Shown here: piece after piece, positions 42,968-52,470 of the stretch | How positions within the stretch are numbered: position 1 is the first letter of the stretch | Layout: each line of letters begins with the position of its first letter | Assembly (NCBI RefSeq): GCF_003569045.1 | Contig: NZ_BFCB01000003.1 | Location: forward strand, 434,001 to 498,000 | Direction of reading: 5' to 3' | DNA: 64,000 nt | From: Aggregatilinea lenta | GTDB taxonomy: Bacteria > Chloroflexota > Anaerolineae > Aggregatilineales > Aggregatilineaceae | Position numbers and translations under genes: made by a program | The notes under the pieces: generated by a model | What the model saw: the letters and a program-made list of their open reading frames with translations, nothing else | The model's database searches: none | What the model was told of the DNA's origin: nothing

Positions 42968-44263
42968 ATGCTCTCCGAGCTGGTGCAGCTGGCGCTGGGG
43001 AACCTGTCGCGGGCACGCACGCGCTTCCTGATGACGGCGGGCGGGGTGCTGGTGGGCACTACCGCCGTGATCATGCTGGTGGCGCTAACCTTCGGCTTGC
43101 AGCGCTCGGCGGAGGCCAGCATCGGCTCCAGCGCGTCGCTGACGCAGATCGACGTGTACCCTTCGTGGGGTGGACAGCCGGATCAGGACGTGCCGCAGCT
43201 TACGGTGGACGCCGTGCGGGCGTTCTGGCGGATTCCCGGCGTGCAGGTCGTGGTCCCGTTCGCCTCACTCCAGTCGGGCGGCGAGCTGATCGCCGGAGAC
43301 TACCACGGCTGGGGTGAGGTGCTCGGCATCGACCCGGCGCTGCTGCCCTACATGGGCGTGCAGATGCAGCAGGGACAGGCGTCGCTGGGGGCTGGGGAGG
43401 TGATCGTCGGCGCGCAGGTCGGCCAGAACTTTTACGATCCTGAAGCGTCCAGCGAGGAGTGGCAGCCGGTGGAGGTGGACCTGGCGACGACGCCCGTCCA
43501 GCTCAGCGTCTACCGCTACACCGAGACGGCTTATTCCACCAAAGAGATCGACCTGAAGGTGACCGGCACGCTGGCTCCTGGCGGCTCGTACGACTATTCG
43601 ATTCTGATGAACCTTCAGGACGTGATGGCGCTCAACGAGTGGGCCAGCGGCGAGGAAACCGACCCGGAGACGTTCACCTTCAGCCGGGTGACAGTACAGG
43701 CCACCAGCCGCGACACCGTCAGCGACGTGTCGGACGCGATCCGCGCGATGGGCTACGGCACGGGCGGCATCGGCGACTATATCAACGAGCTGAACAGCTT
43801 CTTCCAGACGATGCGCCTGCTGCTGGGCGGCGTGGGACTGGTGGCGTTGGTGGTGGCGGCGTTTGGCGTGTTCAACACCATGTCGATGGCCGTGCTGGAA
43901 CGCACGAAAGAGATCGGGCTGATGAAGGCCATCGGCGCAACCGACCGCGACGTGCTGACCGTGTTCGTGGTCGAGTCGGCGCTGGTCGGTCTGTCGGGCG
44001 GCATCGCGGGCGCGCTGCTGTCCGCCGGGCTGCAAAACCTCGTCAACAGTCTGTTCCAGACGCCCGCCGATGGGCAGGTCAGCGGCGTGACGGCCTTTTT
44101 ACCTTTCGATACCTCGCAGTTGGGCGGCAACCTGATCATCATCCCCACGGAGCTGACGCTGCTGAGCATCGCCCTGGCGACCCTCATTGGCACCGTGGCG
44201 GGATTCATCCCCGCGCGGCGTGCCTTCCGCATGCTGCCGGTCGGTGCGCTAAAGGAAGAGTAG
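42968..44263 (+). CDS. ABC transporter permease, MacB/FtsX type
   Basis: The 431-residue permease has the MacB topology: TM1 near the N-terminus (about 18-40), a large extracytoplasmic domain (about 45-270), then three C-terminal helices with GVFNTMSMAVLERTKEIGLMKAIGATDRDV, the FtsX-family hallmark, and a final FIPARRAFRMLPVGALKEE. It begins 1 bp after the CARDB protein. With the ATPase at 40011 it forms the core transporter. Confidence 0.92.
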   Translation: MLSELVQLALGNLSRARTRFLMTAGGVLVGTTAVIMLVALTFGLQRSAEASIGSSASLTQIDVYPSWGGQPDQDVPQLTVDAVRAFWRIPGVQVVVPFASLQSGGELIAGDYHGWGEVLGIDPALLPYMGVQMQQGQASLGAGEVIVGAQVGQNFYDPEASSEEWQPVEVDLATTPVQLSVYRYTETAYSTKEIDLKVTGTLAPGGSYDYSILMNLQDVMALNEWASGEETDPETFTFSRVTVQATSRDTVSDVSDAIRAMGYGTGGIGDYINELNSFFQTMRLLLGGVGLVALVVAAFGVFNTMSMAVLERTKEIGLMKAIGATDRDVLTVFVVESALVGLSGGIAGALLSAGLQNLVNSLFQTPADGQVSGVTAFLPFDTSQLGGNLIIIPTELTLLSIALATLIGTVAGFIPARRAFRMLPVGALKEE

Positions 44264-44593
44264 CGCGCTTCGCCGCCTGCCCGCTTATTCCCCTGGCAAT
44301 ACGCACAGTTGAGCCGGTCCCCGCGCTGTGTTTCCCTGAATATTTTTATAGTAACAATCGTCGAAATACAAAAGTAGAGCAGAAACTGTGCTACTTCGAC
44401 AGTAGTTGTACATTTTGCTCAGTTGATAGCTTATACGCTTTCGTCCTACAATGCTTTAACGTTCCACGACGTATAGCTCTTCATACCCGGCGGCGCAGTC
44501 TTTACGTGAGGAGGTTAATTCGGAAGTCAGCGACCCATGCCGCCGCTTTTTTGCTGCAACCATCCGGCATTCATTCAAGGAGGCACACTCCCT
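44264..44593. other. Intergenic region with the liv operon promoter
   Basis: No gene is seen in this region, which is AT-rich from about 44335 to 44465. An imperfect inverted repeat (AAGTAGAGCA and TGCTACTT, about 44372-44396) lies upstream of the promoter and could be an operator. The ribosome-binding site AAGGAGG is at about 44578. Confidence 0.5.
44423..44452 (+). promoter_or_regulatory. Putative liv operon promoter
   Basis: TTGATA (44423-44428) and TACAAT (44447-44452) are 18 bp apart in an AT-rich stretch, giving a leader of about 135 nt before the binding-protein gene. Confidence 0.6.
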
Positions 44594-45805
44594 ATGTCTA
44601 AGCGTTTGATCACTTTGCTGCTCACTTTGGTTCTGTTGGTGGGCGCGATCGGTCCGCTGACCGTTGCCGCGCAAGATGACTGCGACTTCGCGGGTGAGGT
44701 CGTCGTCGGCGTGATCGCGTCGCTCACGGGCGAGCGTCCCCAGGTGGGCGTGAGCACGGAAGAGGCCGCGCAAATGGCGGCGGATGAAAAGAATGCCGCC
44801 TGCGGCGTGCAAATCGACGGCGAGAACTACGAAGTGGTGATCCTCGTCGAAGACAGCGAAGCCAAGGCCGAATCGGCTGTTGCGGCGGCCACGCGTCTGA
44901 TCGTGGACGAGCAGGTCCATGCCATCATCGGCCCGCAGGCCAGTGTCGAAGCGATCCCGGCAGGCCAGGTCGCCAACGACCGCGAGACGCCGATGATCAG
45001 CCCGTGGTCCACCAACCCCGCGACGACCGTTGACCGTCCGTGGGTTTTCCGCGCGGCGTTCCTCGACCCGTTCCAGGGGCCGGTGGTTGCCAACTTTGCC
45101 CAGGCGGAGTTCGGCGCGACAACAGCCGCCGTCCTGTATGACATTGCCAGCGACTATCCCAAGGGTCTGGCGGAAAACTTCCGCGAAGCGGCGGAAGCCA
45201 ACGGCATCGAGGTGGTGGCCTTCGAGAGCTTCACCACGGGCGACACCGATTTCAGCTCGCAGTTGACCAACATCATCCAGCAGAACCCCGACGTGCTGTT
45301 CACGCCGCAGTATTACAACGAAGTGCCGCTGATCGTCCAGCAGGCGCGCGAGCTGGGTTATGAGGGCGAGATCCTCGGCAGCGACAGCTGGGGCACTCCG
45401 GACCTGATCGACCTGTGTGGCGACGCGTGTAACGGCCTGTTCTTCAGCACGCACTACGCGCCGGACATTGCGACCGAAGTCGGCCAGGCATTCATCGGGA
45501 ACTATGAGAGTCTCTTCGGCAGCAAGCCCGACGACGTGGCCGCGCTGACCTACGACTCCTTCCAGCTGCTGTACACGGCCATCGAGAACGCGCAGTCGTT
45601 GGAGCGTGCGGACATCCGTGACGCGCTGGCGAACATCCAGCTTTTCGAAGGCGTAACCGGTATCATGAGCTTCGACGAGCAGGGCGACCCGATCAAGTGC
45701 GCGGTCATCATCCAGATTCAGGAGGGCGCGTTCACCTACTACGACCAGGCGTGTCCCGCCGGGTTCCCGCCCGCGAGCGCTGACGCGACCGCCGAGCCAG
45801 GCTAA
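44594..45805 (+). CDS. livK: Branched-chain amino-acid-type ABC substrate-binding protein
   Basis: The 403-residue protein has a signal peptide (basic MSKR, hydrophobic core to about residue 26, cut near AAQDD) and a type I periplasmic-binding fold (VVVGVIASLTGERPQVG, IIGPQASVEAIPAGQVAND, TPMISPWSTNP, AAFLDPFQGPVVANFA). There is no lipobox Cys. It heads the LivKHMGF cluster. Substrates of this family include branched-chain amino acids, amides and urea, so the ligand is open. Confidence 0.9.
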   Translation: MSKRLITLLLTLVLLVGAIGPLTVAAQDDCDFAGEVVVGVIASLTGERPQVGVSTEEAAQMAADEKNAACGVQIDGENYEVVILVEDSEAKAESAVAAATRLIVDEQVHAIIGPQASVEAIPAGQVANDRETPMISPWSTNPATTVDRPWVFRAAFLDPFQGPVVANFAQAEFGATTAAVLYDIASDYPKGLAENFREAAEANGIEVVAFESFTTGDTDFSSQLTNIIQQNPDVLFTPQYYNEVPLIVQQARELGYEGEILGSDSWGTPDLIDLCGDACNGLFFSTHYAPDIATEVGQAFIGNYESLFGSKPDDVAALTYDSFQLLYTAIENAQSLERADIRDALANIQLFEGVTGIMSFDEQGDPIKCAVIIQIQEGAFTYYDQACPAGFPPASADATAEPG

Positions 45806-45919
45806 CATCGCACCGTGAGCGCCTCCGCCGCGGGGCGCTTTTGTCATATTCACACCGGGCGCACGGCAGTTGTGACGCGTGCGCCCGGCTGTTGATGCGG
45901 GGCTTTTTGGAGAACGCGA

Positions 45920-46816
45920 ATGACTTACTTTGTTCAACAATTTCTTAACGCGCTTCAGCTCGGCAGTCTTTACGCGCTCATCGCACTCGGCTACACGATG
46001 GTGTACGGCGTGCTGCTGCTGATTAACTTCGCCCACGGCGACATCTTCATGATCGGCGCGTTCCTGGGCGTGACCGGCTCGATGGTGTTGGGCCTGCCGT
46101 TCGTGCCGACGCTGCTGCTGTCGATGACCATCACCGGGTTGATGGGCGTCGCGATCGAGCGCATCGCCTACAAGCCCATTCGCCATGCCTCGCGATTATC
46201 GGTGGTGATCACAGCGCTCGGCGTCGGGCTGCTGCTCGAAAACGGGATGCTGGCGCTGACCGGGGCTGACCCGCGCAGCTATCCCAGCGATTTCATCACG
46301 ACGACCACCTACGAGAAGTGGGGCATCAACATCAGCAACGTGAAGATCATCATCATCGTGCTGGCGTTCGTGCTGTTCATCGGCCTCTATTTGATCGTGC
46401 AGCGCACCAAGTGGGGCATGGCGATGCGCGCGATCTCGTACGACAAGTTCGCCGTGCCGCTGATGGGTGTCTCGCAGGACCAGATCATTTCGCTCACGTT
46501 TTTGATGGGCGCGAGTCTGGCGGCGGCGGGCGGCATTTTGTGGGGGGTGGCCTTCCCTGTGCTCAATCCCTATATGGGTATGCGCGTCGGCTGGAAGGCA
46601 TTCATCGCCGCGGTGGTCGGCGGGATCGGAGATATTCGCGGCGCGATGCTTGGCGGGCTGCTGCTGGGCTTCATCGAGATCATGGTCCCGGCCTATGGCA
46701 AGTCCATCGGCATTTCCTCGACGTGGCGCGACCCGATCGCCTTTGCCCTCCTGCTGCTTATTCTGGTCATCCGCCCGACGGGCCTCTTTGGCGTGGCACG
46801 TCGGCAGAAAGTGTAG
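45920..46816 (+). CDS. livH: Branched-chain amino-acid ABC permease LivH
   Basis: The 298-residue membrane protein has LivH features: an N-terminal FLNALQLGSLYALIALGYTMVYGVLLLINFAHGD and a late ATPase-contact loop AAVVGGIGDIRGAMLGGLLLG. About eight helices are predicted. It follows the binding-protein gene after 114 bp, with TTGGAGA before the ATG. Confidence 0.93.
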   Translation: MTYFVQQFLNALQLGSLYALIALGYTMVYGVLLLINFAHGDIFMIGAFLGVTGSMVLGLPFVPTLLLSMTITGLMGVAIERIAYKPIRHASRLSVVITALGVGLLLENGMLALTGADPRSYPSDFITTTTYEKWGINISNVKIIIIVLAFVLFIGLYLIVQRTKWGMAMRAISYDKFAVPLMGVSQDQIISLTFLMGASLAAAGGILWGVAFPVLNPYMGMRVGWKAFIAAVVGGIGDIRGAMLGGLLLGFIEIMVPAYGKSIGISSTWRDPIAFALLLLILVIRPTGLFGVARRQKV

Positions 46817-46825
46817 AAACGCGCG

Positions 46826-48823
46826 ATGAGCCGTTCACCGCGATTGGTTCGGACGGCGGCTGCCGCGCTGACGCTGCTGTGCGCCGTGACGATGCTGGCC
46901 GCCTTTTTCTTGTTGACATGGTTCGTCGATCTGCCTGAAGGGGGCGACGTCACCGGATACGAGCTGGTTACCCTCGACGAGGAGGCGGAAAACCCCATCG
47001 AGCTGCCGCGCGACGTCGAGAACAGCTTCCTGATCGTTCTGCCAGCCGTAGCCGCCCTGGTCGGGCTGGTGGCGCTGTGGGAGCTGGCGACCGGCGAATC
47101 AAGCCGCCGCACGCGCGTCGCCGTGGCGCTCGCCGCGCTGGTGGCGCTGGTCTATTACTACGGACTGATGCTGTACCAGGGCACGGAGGAGACCCGTCTG
47201 TCCGATCTGGCCGGGCCGGGCTTCTACGTTGCGCTGGTCGGGGCCGCCGGACTGGTGCTCACGGGCTTTTGGCCGATAGGTGCGGCGGCTGCGGTTGAGA
47301 CAGGGGCGGAGACGGAAGTCGAGCCAGAAGCGGCTCCCGCCCCGCCGACCGCGCCCCGGAAGCGTTGGACGCTGCCGTTCGTGTGGCTGCGGCGGCAGTT
47401 CACCGGCGCGCCCGTGCTGGTGTTTCTACTCGGCTTGTGGGCCGGGGTGGAGCTGGAACTGCGCGACGGCGACTCGTTCGTCCGGTTCCTGGGCGATCGT
47501 AAGGTCCCGACGCTGTTCGGCGTGGACAACCTGCTGGAGCCGTTTTCCAAGCTCGACTTTTCCGGCGTGCTGTCGCCGTTCTTCCCCTCGCCGACGCAAG
47601 AGGTCGATGCGCCGCTGCGCGCCTCGTGGGAGGCGATCCGGCAGCTCGGCGAAGACTTCATCAGCGCGTTCTCGACGCAGGGCAGCCGCGAGCCGGGCTT
47701 CTTCCGCGTGGTGGGGCAGATCTTCAGCTACGACATGGTGATCTACGTGATCCCGATCCTGCTGATCGCGCTGCTGCTGGCGCGCCCCGCCAGCCGCCTG
47801 CTGGCACGGCTGCCGCGCGGCGCAGCGCTGGCGCTGCACCTTGTGGTGTTGTACGCGGCGCTCTACCGCTGGGGCGACCCCAACGACTACCGCGAACTGG
47901 TGCTGATCTACATGGGCGTCAACATCATGCTCACCGTGAGCCTGAACCTGATCAACGGCTACATGGGCGAGTTCTCCGTCGGGCATGCGGGCTTCATGGC
48001 GGTGGGCGCGTACGTGGCGTCCGTGCTGACCATGATCGCGTTCACGAACAGCAGCACGTTCGGTGACGCGCTGCTCTCGCCGGATCTGGGGCTGCCGTTC
48101 GGCTTCATCATCGCCCTGATTGCGGGCGGTGTCGCGGCGGCGCTGGCCGGGCTGATGGTCGCCTTCCCGTCGTTCCGCACGCGCGGCGACTATTTGGCGA
48201 TCGTCACGCTGGCGGTCAACTTCATCGTGCAGGGCGTGATCAACAACATCGAGGCGATTGGCGGGCCGCGCGGCTTGAACGGCGTCCCGCTGTGGAGCAC
48301 GCTGACCTGGGTATTCGTCATCACGATCGTCGCCCTTTTCATCGTGCATAATCTGGTGACCTCGACCTTCGGCAAGGGCATCATCGCCATCCGCGAGGAC
48401 GAGATCGCCGCCGAGTTGATGGGCGTCAATACGCAGCGCATCAAGTTGGTGGCGTTCCTGGTGTCGTCGTTCATCGCGGGCGTGGCGGGCGGCCTGTTCG
48501 CGCACGTGCTGGCTTATGTGAACCCCGCGACGTTCGGCATCCTCAAATCCACCGAGGCACTGGTCATGGTTTACCTGGGCGGCATGGGCAGCATCACCGG
48601 TTCGGTCGTCGCCGCCGTGCTGTTCACGCTGATGATCGAAGCGCTGCGCCCACTGGCCGTGCTCAAGTGGGTCGTGCTGCCGCTGATTCTGATCTTCCTG
48701 ATGTTCCGCCGCCCGCAGGGGCTGTTTGGCTTCCGCGAGATCAAGCTCAACCTGGGCGGGACCAAACCGGACAAATCACGTTATACGCTTGGGGAAGCGC
48801 GCCATGATGCTGCTTCAGATTAA
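46826..48823 (+). CDS. livM: LivM permease with long N-terminal membrane extension
   Basis: The 665-residue protein is about twice the usual LivM length. The LivM core lies in roughly residues 350-650 (NLINGYMGEFSVGHAGFMAVGAY, FRTRGDYLAIVTLAVNFI, GGMGSITGSVVAAVLF). The first 150 residues hold four helices. A Glu/Ala/Pro-rich linker and two further hydrophobic stretches around a soluble loop of about 100 residues follow. The extension is in frame with no sign of frameshift, so it is a true fusion or elongation of unknown purpose. It overlaps livG. Confidence 0.88.
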   Translation: MSRSPRLVRTAAAALTLLCAVTMLAAFFLLTWFVDLPEGGDVTGYELVTLDEEAENPIELPRDVENSFLIVLPAVAALVGLVALWELATGESSRRTRVAVALAALVALVYYYGLMLYQGTEETRLSDLAGPGFYVALVGAAGLVLTGFWPIGAAAAVETGAETEVEPEAAPAPPTAPRKRWTLPFVWLRRQFTGAPVLVFLLGLWAGVELELRDGDSFVRFLGDRKVPTLFGVDNLLEPFSKLDFSGVLSPFFPSPTQEVDAPLRASWEAIRQLGEDFISAFSTQGSREPGFFRVVGQIFSYDMVIYVIPILLIALLLARPASRLLARLPRGAALALHLVVLYAALYRWGDPNDYRELVLIYMGVNIMLTVSLNLINGYMGEFSVGHAGFMAVGAYVASVLTMIAFTNSSTFGDALLSPDLGLPFGFIIALIAGGVAAALAGLMVAFPSFRTRGDYLAIVTLAVNFIVQGVINNIEAIGGPRGLNGVPLWSTLTWVFVITIVALFIVHNLVTSTFGKGIIAIREDEIAAELMGVNTQRIKLVAFLVSSFIAGVAGGLFAHVLAYVNPATFGILKSTEALVMVYLGGMGSITGSVVAAVLFTLMIEALRPLAVLKWVVLPLILIFLMFRRPQGLFGFREIKLNLGGTKPDKSRYTLGEARHDAASD

Positions 48824-49577
48824 TCACCTGACCCACCAGTTCGGCGGCCTGCGCGCCGTCGACGACTTCAACCTTGAGCTGCAACAGGGCGAACTGATCG
48901 GCCTGATCGGTCCCAATGGCGCGGGCAAGACGACGATCTTCAACCTCGTGACCGGGGCCTATCACGCCACGAGCGGCGAGATCCTGCTGGAAGGCGAGAA
49001 CATCGTCGGCAAGCCGCCGCACACGATCAGCGTGATGGGCATCAGCCGCACGTTCCAGACCATCCGGCTGTGGAACCAGATGACCGTGCTGGATAACGTG
49101 CGCGTGGCGCACCACGGGCGGCTGCGTTACGGGCTGGCGGGGGCGCTGCTGCGCACACCCGCCTACCAGCGCCAGGAGCGCGAGATCGAAGATCGCTCGA
49201 TGGAGCTGCTGCGGCTGTTCAAGCTGGAGCGCTTCGCGGAGGAGCCGGTGCGTAACCTGGCCTACGGCCAGCAGCGTCGCGTAGAGATCGTGCGCGCGAT
49301 GGCGACGCAGCCCAAGCTGCTGCTGCTGGACGAGCCTGCGGCGGGCATGAATCCGAACGAGATCGGCGCGCTGATGGACTTCATTCACTGGATCCGCGAT
49401 GAGTTCCACCTGACGATCTGGCTGATCGAGCACCAGATGCGGCTGGTGATGGGCATCTGCGAGCGGATCAAGGTGCTGGACTTCGGCGCGACGATTGCCG
49501 AGGGCACAGCCGACGACATCCGCAACGACGCGCGCGTGATCGAGGCGTACCTGGGCGAAACAGGGGAGGCCGTCTGA
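48804..49577 (+). CDS. livG: Branched-chain amino-acid ABC ATPase LivG
   Basis: The 257-residue ATPase has Walker [31 protein letters not shown], the signature as [16 protein letters not shown], Walker [16 protein letters not shown] and the H-loop IEHQM. The RLW and PAAGMN phrases are typical of LivG. I chose the ATG at 48804; a second ATG follows immediately. It overlaps livM by 20 bp and touches livF. Confidence 0.94.
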   Translation: MMLLQINHLTHQFGGLRAVDDFNLELQQGELIGLIGPNGAGKTTIFNLVTGAYHATSGEILLEGENIVGKPPHTISVMGISRTFQTIRLWNQMTVLDNVRVAHHGRLRYGLAGALLRTPAYQRQEREIEDRSMELLRLFKLERFAEEPVRNLAYGQQRRVEIVRAMATQPKLLLLDEPAAGMNPNEIGALMDFIHWIRDEFHLTIWLIEHQMRLVMGICERIKVLDFGATIAEGTADDIRNDARVIEAYLGETGEAV

Positions 49578-50281
49578 TGCTGCTGAGTGTCCGCGACCTG
49601 CACGTATCGTATGGCAGCGTGCACGCCGTGCACGGCGTTTCCTTCGACGTGGAGAAGGGCGAGATCGTCACGCTGATCGGGGCGAATGGGGCGGGGAAGT
49701 CCACCATCCTCAATACCATCGCCGGACTGCACAGCCCGGATTCGGGCGAGATTCTGTACCAGGGCACCAACATCGCGCCGATGGGCGCGCATCAGGTCGT
49801 GCGGCAGGGGCTGGCGCTGGTCCCCGAAGGGCGGCGCATCTTCGGCAACCTGACCGTGTATGAGAATCTGCGGCTGGCCGGGTTCCAGGTGCAAGCCGCG
49901 ACGTTCAACCAGCGGCTGAAGCGCGTGTTCGAGTACTTCCCACGTCTGGAGGAGCGGCGCACGCAGCTTGGCGACACGCTCTCCGGCGGCGAGCAGCAGA
50001 TGCTGGCCGTGGGCCGCGCACTGGTCACCGGGGGCGAGTTCATGCTGCTCGACGAGCCGTCAATGGGCCTCGCGCCGATCCTGGTCCAGCAAATCTTCGG
50101 CATTCTGGAAGAGATCAACGCGCAGGGCACGACTATTTTGCTGGTCGAGCAGAATGCGCACATGGCGCTGAAGATCGCCAGCCGGGGCTACGTGCTGGAA
50201 ACCGGCACGATCGTGCTGGCCGGTCCCAGCGGCGAGCTGGCGAGCAGCCCGGAGGTGCAGAAGGCGTACCTGGGCGGGTAA
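49577..50281 (+). CDS. livF: Branched-chain amino-acid ABC ATPase LivF
   Basis: The 234-residue ATPase has Walker A GANGAGKST, LVPEGRRIFGNLTVYENL (a LivF hallmark), the signature LSGGEQQMLAVGRAL, Walker B FMLLDEPSMGLAP and LLVEQN. Its start overlaps the livG stop by one base. It completes the transporter and is followed by a dispersed repeat that may terminate transcription. Confidence 0.95.
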   Translation: MLLSVRDLHVSYGSVHAVHGVSFDVEKGEIVTLIGANGAGKSTILNTIAGLHSPDSGEILYQGTNIAPMGAHQVVRQGLALVPEGRRIFGNLTVYENLRLAGFQVQAATFNQRLKRVFEYFPRLEERRTQLGDTLSGGEQQMLAVGRALVTGGEFMLLDEPSMGLAPILVQQIFGILEEINAQGTTILLVEQNAHMALKIASRGYVLETGTIVLAGPSGELASSPEVQKAYLGG

Positions 50282-50301
50282 CGCGACGGTTCGATCTTCG
50301 T

Positions 50302-50405
50302 GGAGACCTCACCCCCGGCCCCTCTCCAATCAAGTTGGAGAGGGGAGACAAGAGAACAAATCGGCGGGTTTTGTAGGGGCGTGTTACAAACTCGCCCGTT
50401 TTTGT
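50302..50405 (+). repeat. Dispersed CCTCACCCCCGGCCCC repeat with hairpin, copy 2
   Basis: Sister of the element at 11847: CCTCACCCCCGGCCCCTCTC, a CTCTCCAA...TTGGAGAG hairpin and GGGGAGACAAG, ending with CTCGCCCGTTTTT. It contains GTAGGGGCGTGTTACAAACT, related to the palindrome just downstream. It follows livF. Confidence 0.65.
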
Positions 50406-50424
50406 CCTGGATCGCAACAAAACA

Positions 50425-50452
50425 GTAGGGGCGTATTGCTATACGCCCCTAC
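50425..50452. repeat. Palindromic GTAGGGGCGTAT repeat, copy 2
   Basis: GTAGGGGCGTAT (50425-50436) and ATACGCCCCTAC (50441-50452) form a perfect 12-base-pair stem around TGCT. The same palindrome occurs at 25425. It lies between two convergent operons. Confidence 0.8.
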
Positions 50453-50488
50453 GGCACATCCATGTTCGGCTTCCGGCGCGCGATGCCG

Positions 50489-51466
50489 CTACCTGGTGGG
50501 CAGCGTCTCGTAGGATTGGTACCAGTCCTCGTCGGGCATGGGCGCGGCATAGAACTCGGTCCACGGTTTGGCGTGCTTGACGGTGATATCCGTCAGGCGG
50601 CGCAGACGCTCCGGCGCGACCTCGGCCAGGAACGGCACGCGCTCCTCCGGCGACATCTTGATCGCCTCTTTCCACACGGCGCGCCCGGCCAGGAAGCCGC
50701 TCGCACCGCCTTCGCACGCGACGAGCACCTGCTGCTCGAACGTGTCGAACGACACCCCGGCGCTCAGCAACACCCACGGGGCCGCGCATGCCTCGCTGAC
50801 GGCTTCGCATTCGCGCCGCCACTCGGCTTCGTCCGAATTGAACGTGACATCCACCGGGAACTCCAGCTTGATCACGTCAGGACCCAGCGCGCTCAGGCGG
50901 CGGGCCGTCTCGCGCACGACGTACGGGCGCGTCTTGGCGAAGGCTTCGCTCTCTTTGGCGACCGCCGCGTCGAGGCTGTACGACATCGGCTCCAGGAACA
51001 GGGGCAGGTCGTACTGGTGACATTCCTGTGATACCTTGCGCACGATGTCTTCAAGCTGCTCGGCCAGCTCGTCCGTGTCGGGATGGTAGTAGACCATCAT
51101 CTTCACGGCGCTCGCACCCATGCGCTTGATCTTCTCGACAGTCCAGCCGTCCTGGAACTCCAGGCCGCGATAGGTCGCGTCGCCGCTGTAGCCGCTCTTT
51201 TCCAGCGACATGATCAGGCCCGCCTGGCCAGACATCGACATCGCCGAATCCAGGCCGTACATCGAATCCAGCAGGACTGCGCTCGTGTACGGCGCCAGCG
51301 CCGTAACGATCTGCTTCTTCAACGCGACGGCGTCGCCGTAGGACACGTTATCGGGCATCATGCGGCGGTACGTGCCGCGCTGGTCGAATGCCAGGATGGT
51401 AAAGACGTTTCCTTCTACGCTGGTCGCCTTCAGTCCGCGCCAACGTCCTGGTGAAAGAGATTCCAC
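50489..51466 (-). CDS. LacD-type class I aldolase (tagatose-1,6-bisphosphate aldolase-like)
   Basis: The 325-residue protein matches the LacD group: LAFDQRGTYRRMM, LLDSMYGLDSA, AVKMMVYYHPD and PDVIKLEFPVD with a candidate Schiff-base Lys, then LLSAGVSFDTFEQQV and GFLAGRAVWKEA. These enzymes cleave ketose bisphosphates such as tagatose-1,6-bisphosphate; the sulfofructose-phosphate aldolase YihT is related. GTG start with AGGAGGA upstream. It is last in the sugar ABC operon, after a PfkB kinase that could make its substrate. Confidence 0.85.
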   Translation of the reverse strand: MESLSPGRWRGLKATSVEGNVFTILAFDQRGTYRRMMPDNVSYGDAVALKKQIVTALAPYTSAVLLDSMYGLDSAMSMSGQAGLIMSLEKSGYSGDATYRGLEFQDGWTVEKIKRMGASAVKMMVYYHPDTDELAEQLEDIVRKVSQECHQYDLPLFLEPMSYSLDAAVAKESEAFAKTRPYVVRETARRLSALGPDVIKLEFPVDVTFNSDEAEWRRECEAVSEACAAPWVLLSAGVSFDTFEQQVLVACEGGASGFLAGRAVWKEAIKMSPEERVPFLAEVAPERLRRLTDITVKHAKPWTEFYAAPMPDEDWYQSYETLPTR

Positions 51467-51512
51467 ACTGTCCTCCTATGAGACCTTAAACCATGGGTTT
51501 GGGATCGCAGGT

Positions 51513-52469
51513 CTACGCACGCTGCGTTTGGGCCTGGATGAATGCTTCGACCTCTGGCAGCGACTTAATCCCCGCCATTGGGCCTTGTGCTGTCACGGCC
51601 AGCGCGCCGCAGCCGTTGGCGAAACGCGCCGCTTCGATAGGCGAGCCGCCGTTCAGCCAGCGGACCAGGAACCCGGCGTCGAAGCAGTCGCCTGCGCCGG
51701 TGGGGTCCACTTCCTCGACGGTGAAGCCGGGGACGTGCGTGGTGCCCTCCGCCGTATACACCTGACAGCCCCGTGCGCCCTGCGTGATGATGATCACCCG
51801 TCCGGGCCGGTCCGCCAGCAGCGTATCAACCGCGTCCTCTACGGACGCGGTGCCGGTCAGCAGTTGGGCTTCTTCGGCGGTGGGCAAAATGACGTCCGCG
51901 GCGGCCACGAAAGGCGCAAACGCCTCACGCGCGCGCTCCGGCGGCAGAAGCTGCGGGCGCAGGTTCGGGTCGAAGCTGATCTTCGCCCCGGCCTGCCCGG
52001 CCAATTCTAGCGCCTTAAGCCCGGTTGCCAATGCCTCCGCATGAATCGACAGCGTCGATCCCATCAGGTGCAGCACCTTCAGCCCCTCGAACAACTCCGG
52101 CTTGAGCAGGTCGGGTGCGAGCTGGCCCGCCGCCGCGTGCCGCAAGTGGAACACAAAATCGCGCGAGCCGTCGGACGAATAGCCGACGAACGCGACGCCG
52201 GTCGTATAGCCTTCGCGCACATGAATGCCCCGCATATCGACGTGGTCGGCGGCGAGCTGGTCCGTCAGGCACTTGCCGAACGCGTCATCGCCCACGACGC
52301 CGATCGCCGCCGCCTGCGCCCGTAGGCGCGCGGCCTGTACGGCAAAAATGAACGGCGCGCCGCTGGGGTAGGGTCCGGTGAACAACGCCGGACGGTCGAG
52401 AGGTTGGTCGAGGCCGGTGCGCATGACCTCGACCAATGCTTCACCAAACGTCAGAATATCCAGGGACAT
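51513..52469 (-). CDS. PfkB-family sugar kinase
   Basis: The 318-residue ribokinase-fold kinase starts LDILTFGEALVEVM and has AAIGVVGDDAFG, FDPNLRPQLLP, and the anion-hole/catalytic-base motif DPTGAGDCFDAGFLVRWL with the active-site Asp. Ketodeoxygluconate, fructose or phosphoketose kinases all look like this. Placement between the ABC ATPase (1 bp away) and a LacD-type aldolase suggests a keto-sugar or keto-sugar phosphate substrate. Confidence 0.9.
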   Translation of the reverse strand: MSLDILTFGEALVEVMRTGLDQPLDRPALFTGPYPSGAPFIFAVQAARLRAQAAAIGVVGDDAFGKCLTDQLAADHVDMRGIHVREGYTTGVAFVGYSSDGSRDFVFHLRHAAAGQLAPDLLKPELFEGLKVLHLMGSTLSIHAEALATGLKALELAGQAGAKISFDPNLRPQLLPPERAREAFAPFVAAADVILPTAEEAQLLTGTASVEDAVDTLLADRPGRVIIITQGARGCQVYTAEGTTHVPGFTVEEVDPTGAGDCFDAGFLVRWLNGGSPIEAARFANGCGALAVTAQGPMAGIKSLPEVEAFIQAQTQRA

Positions 52470-52470
52470 G

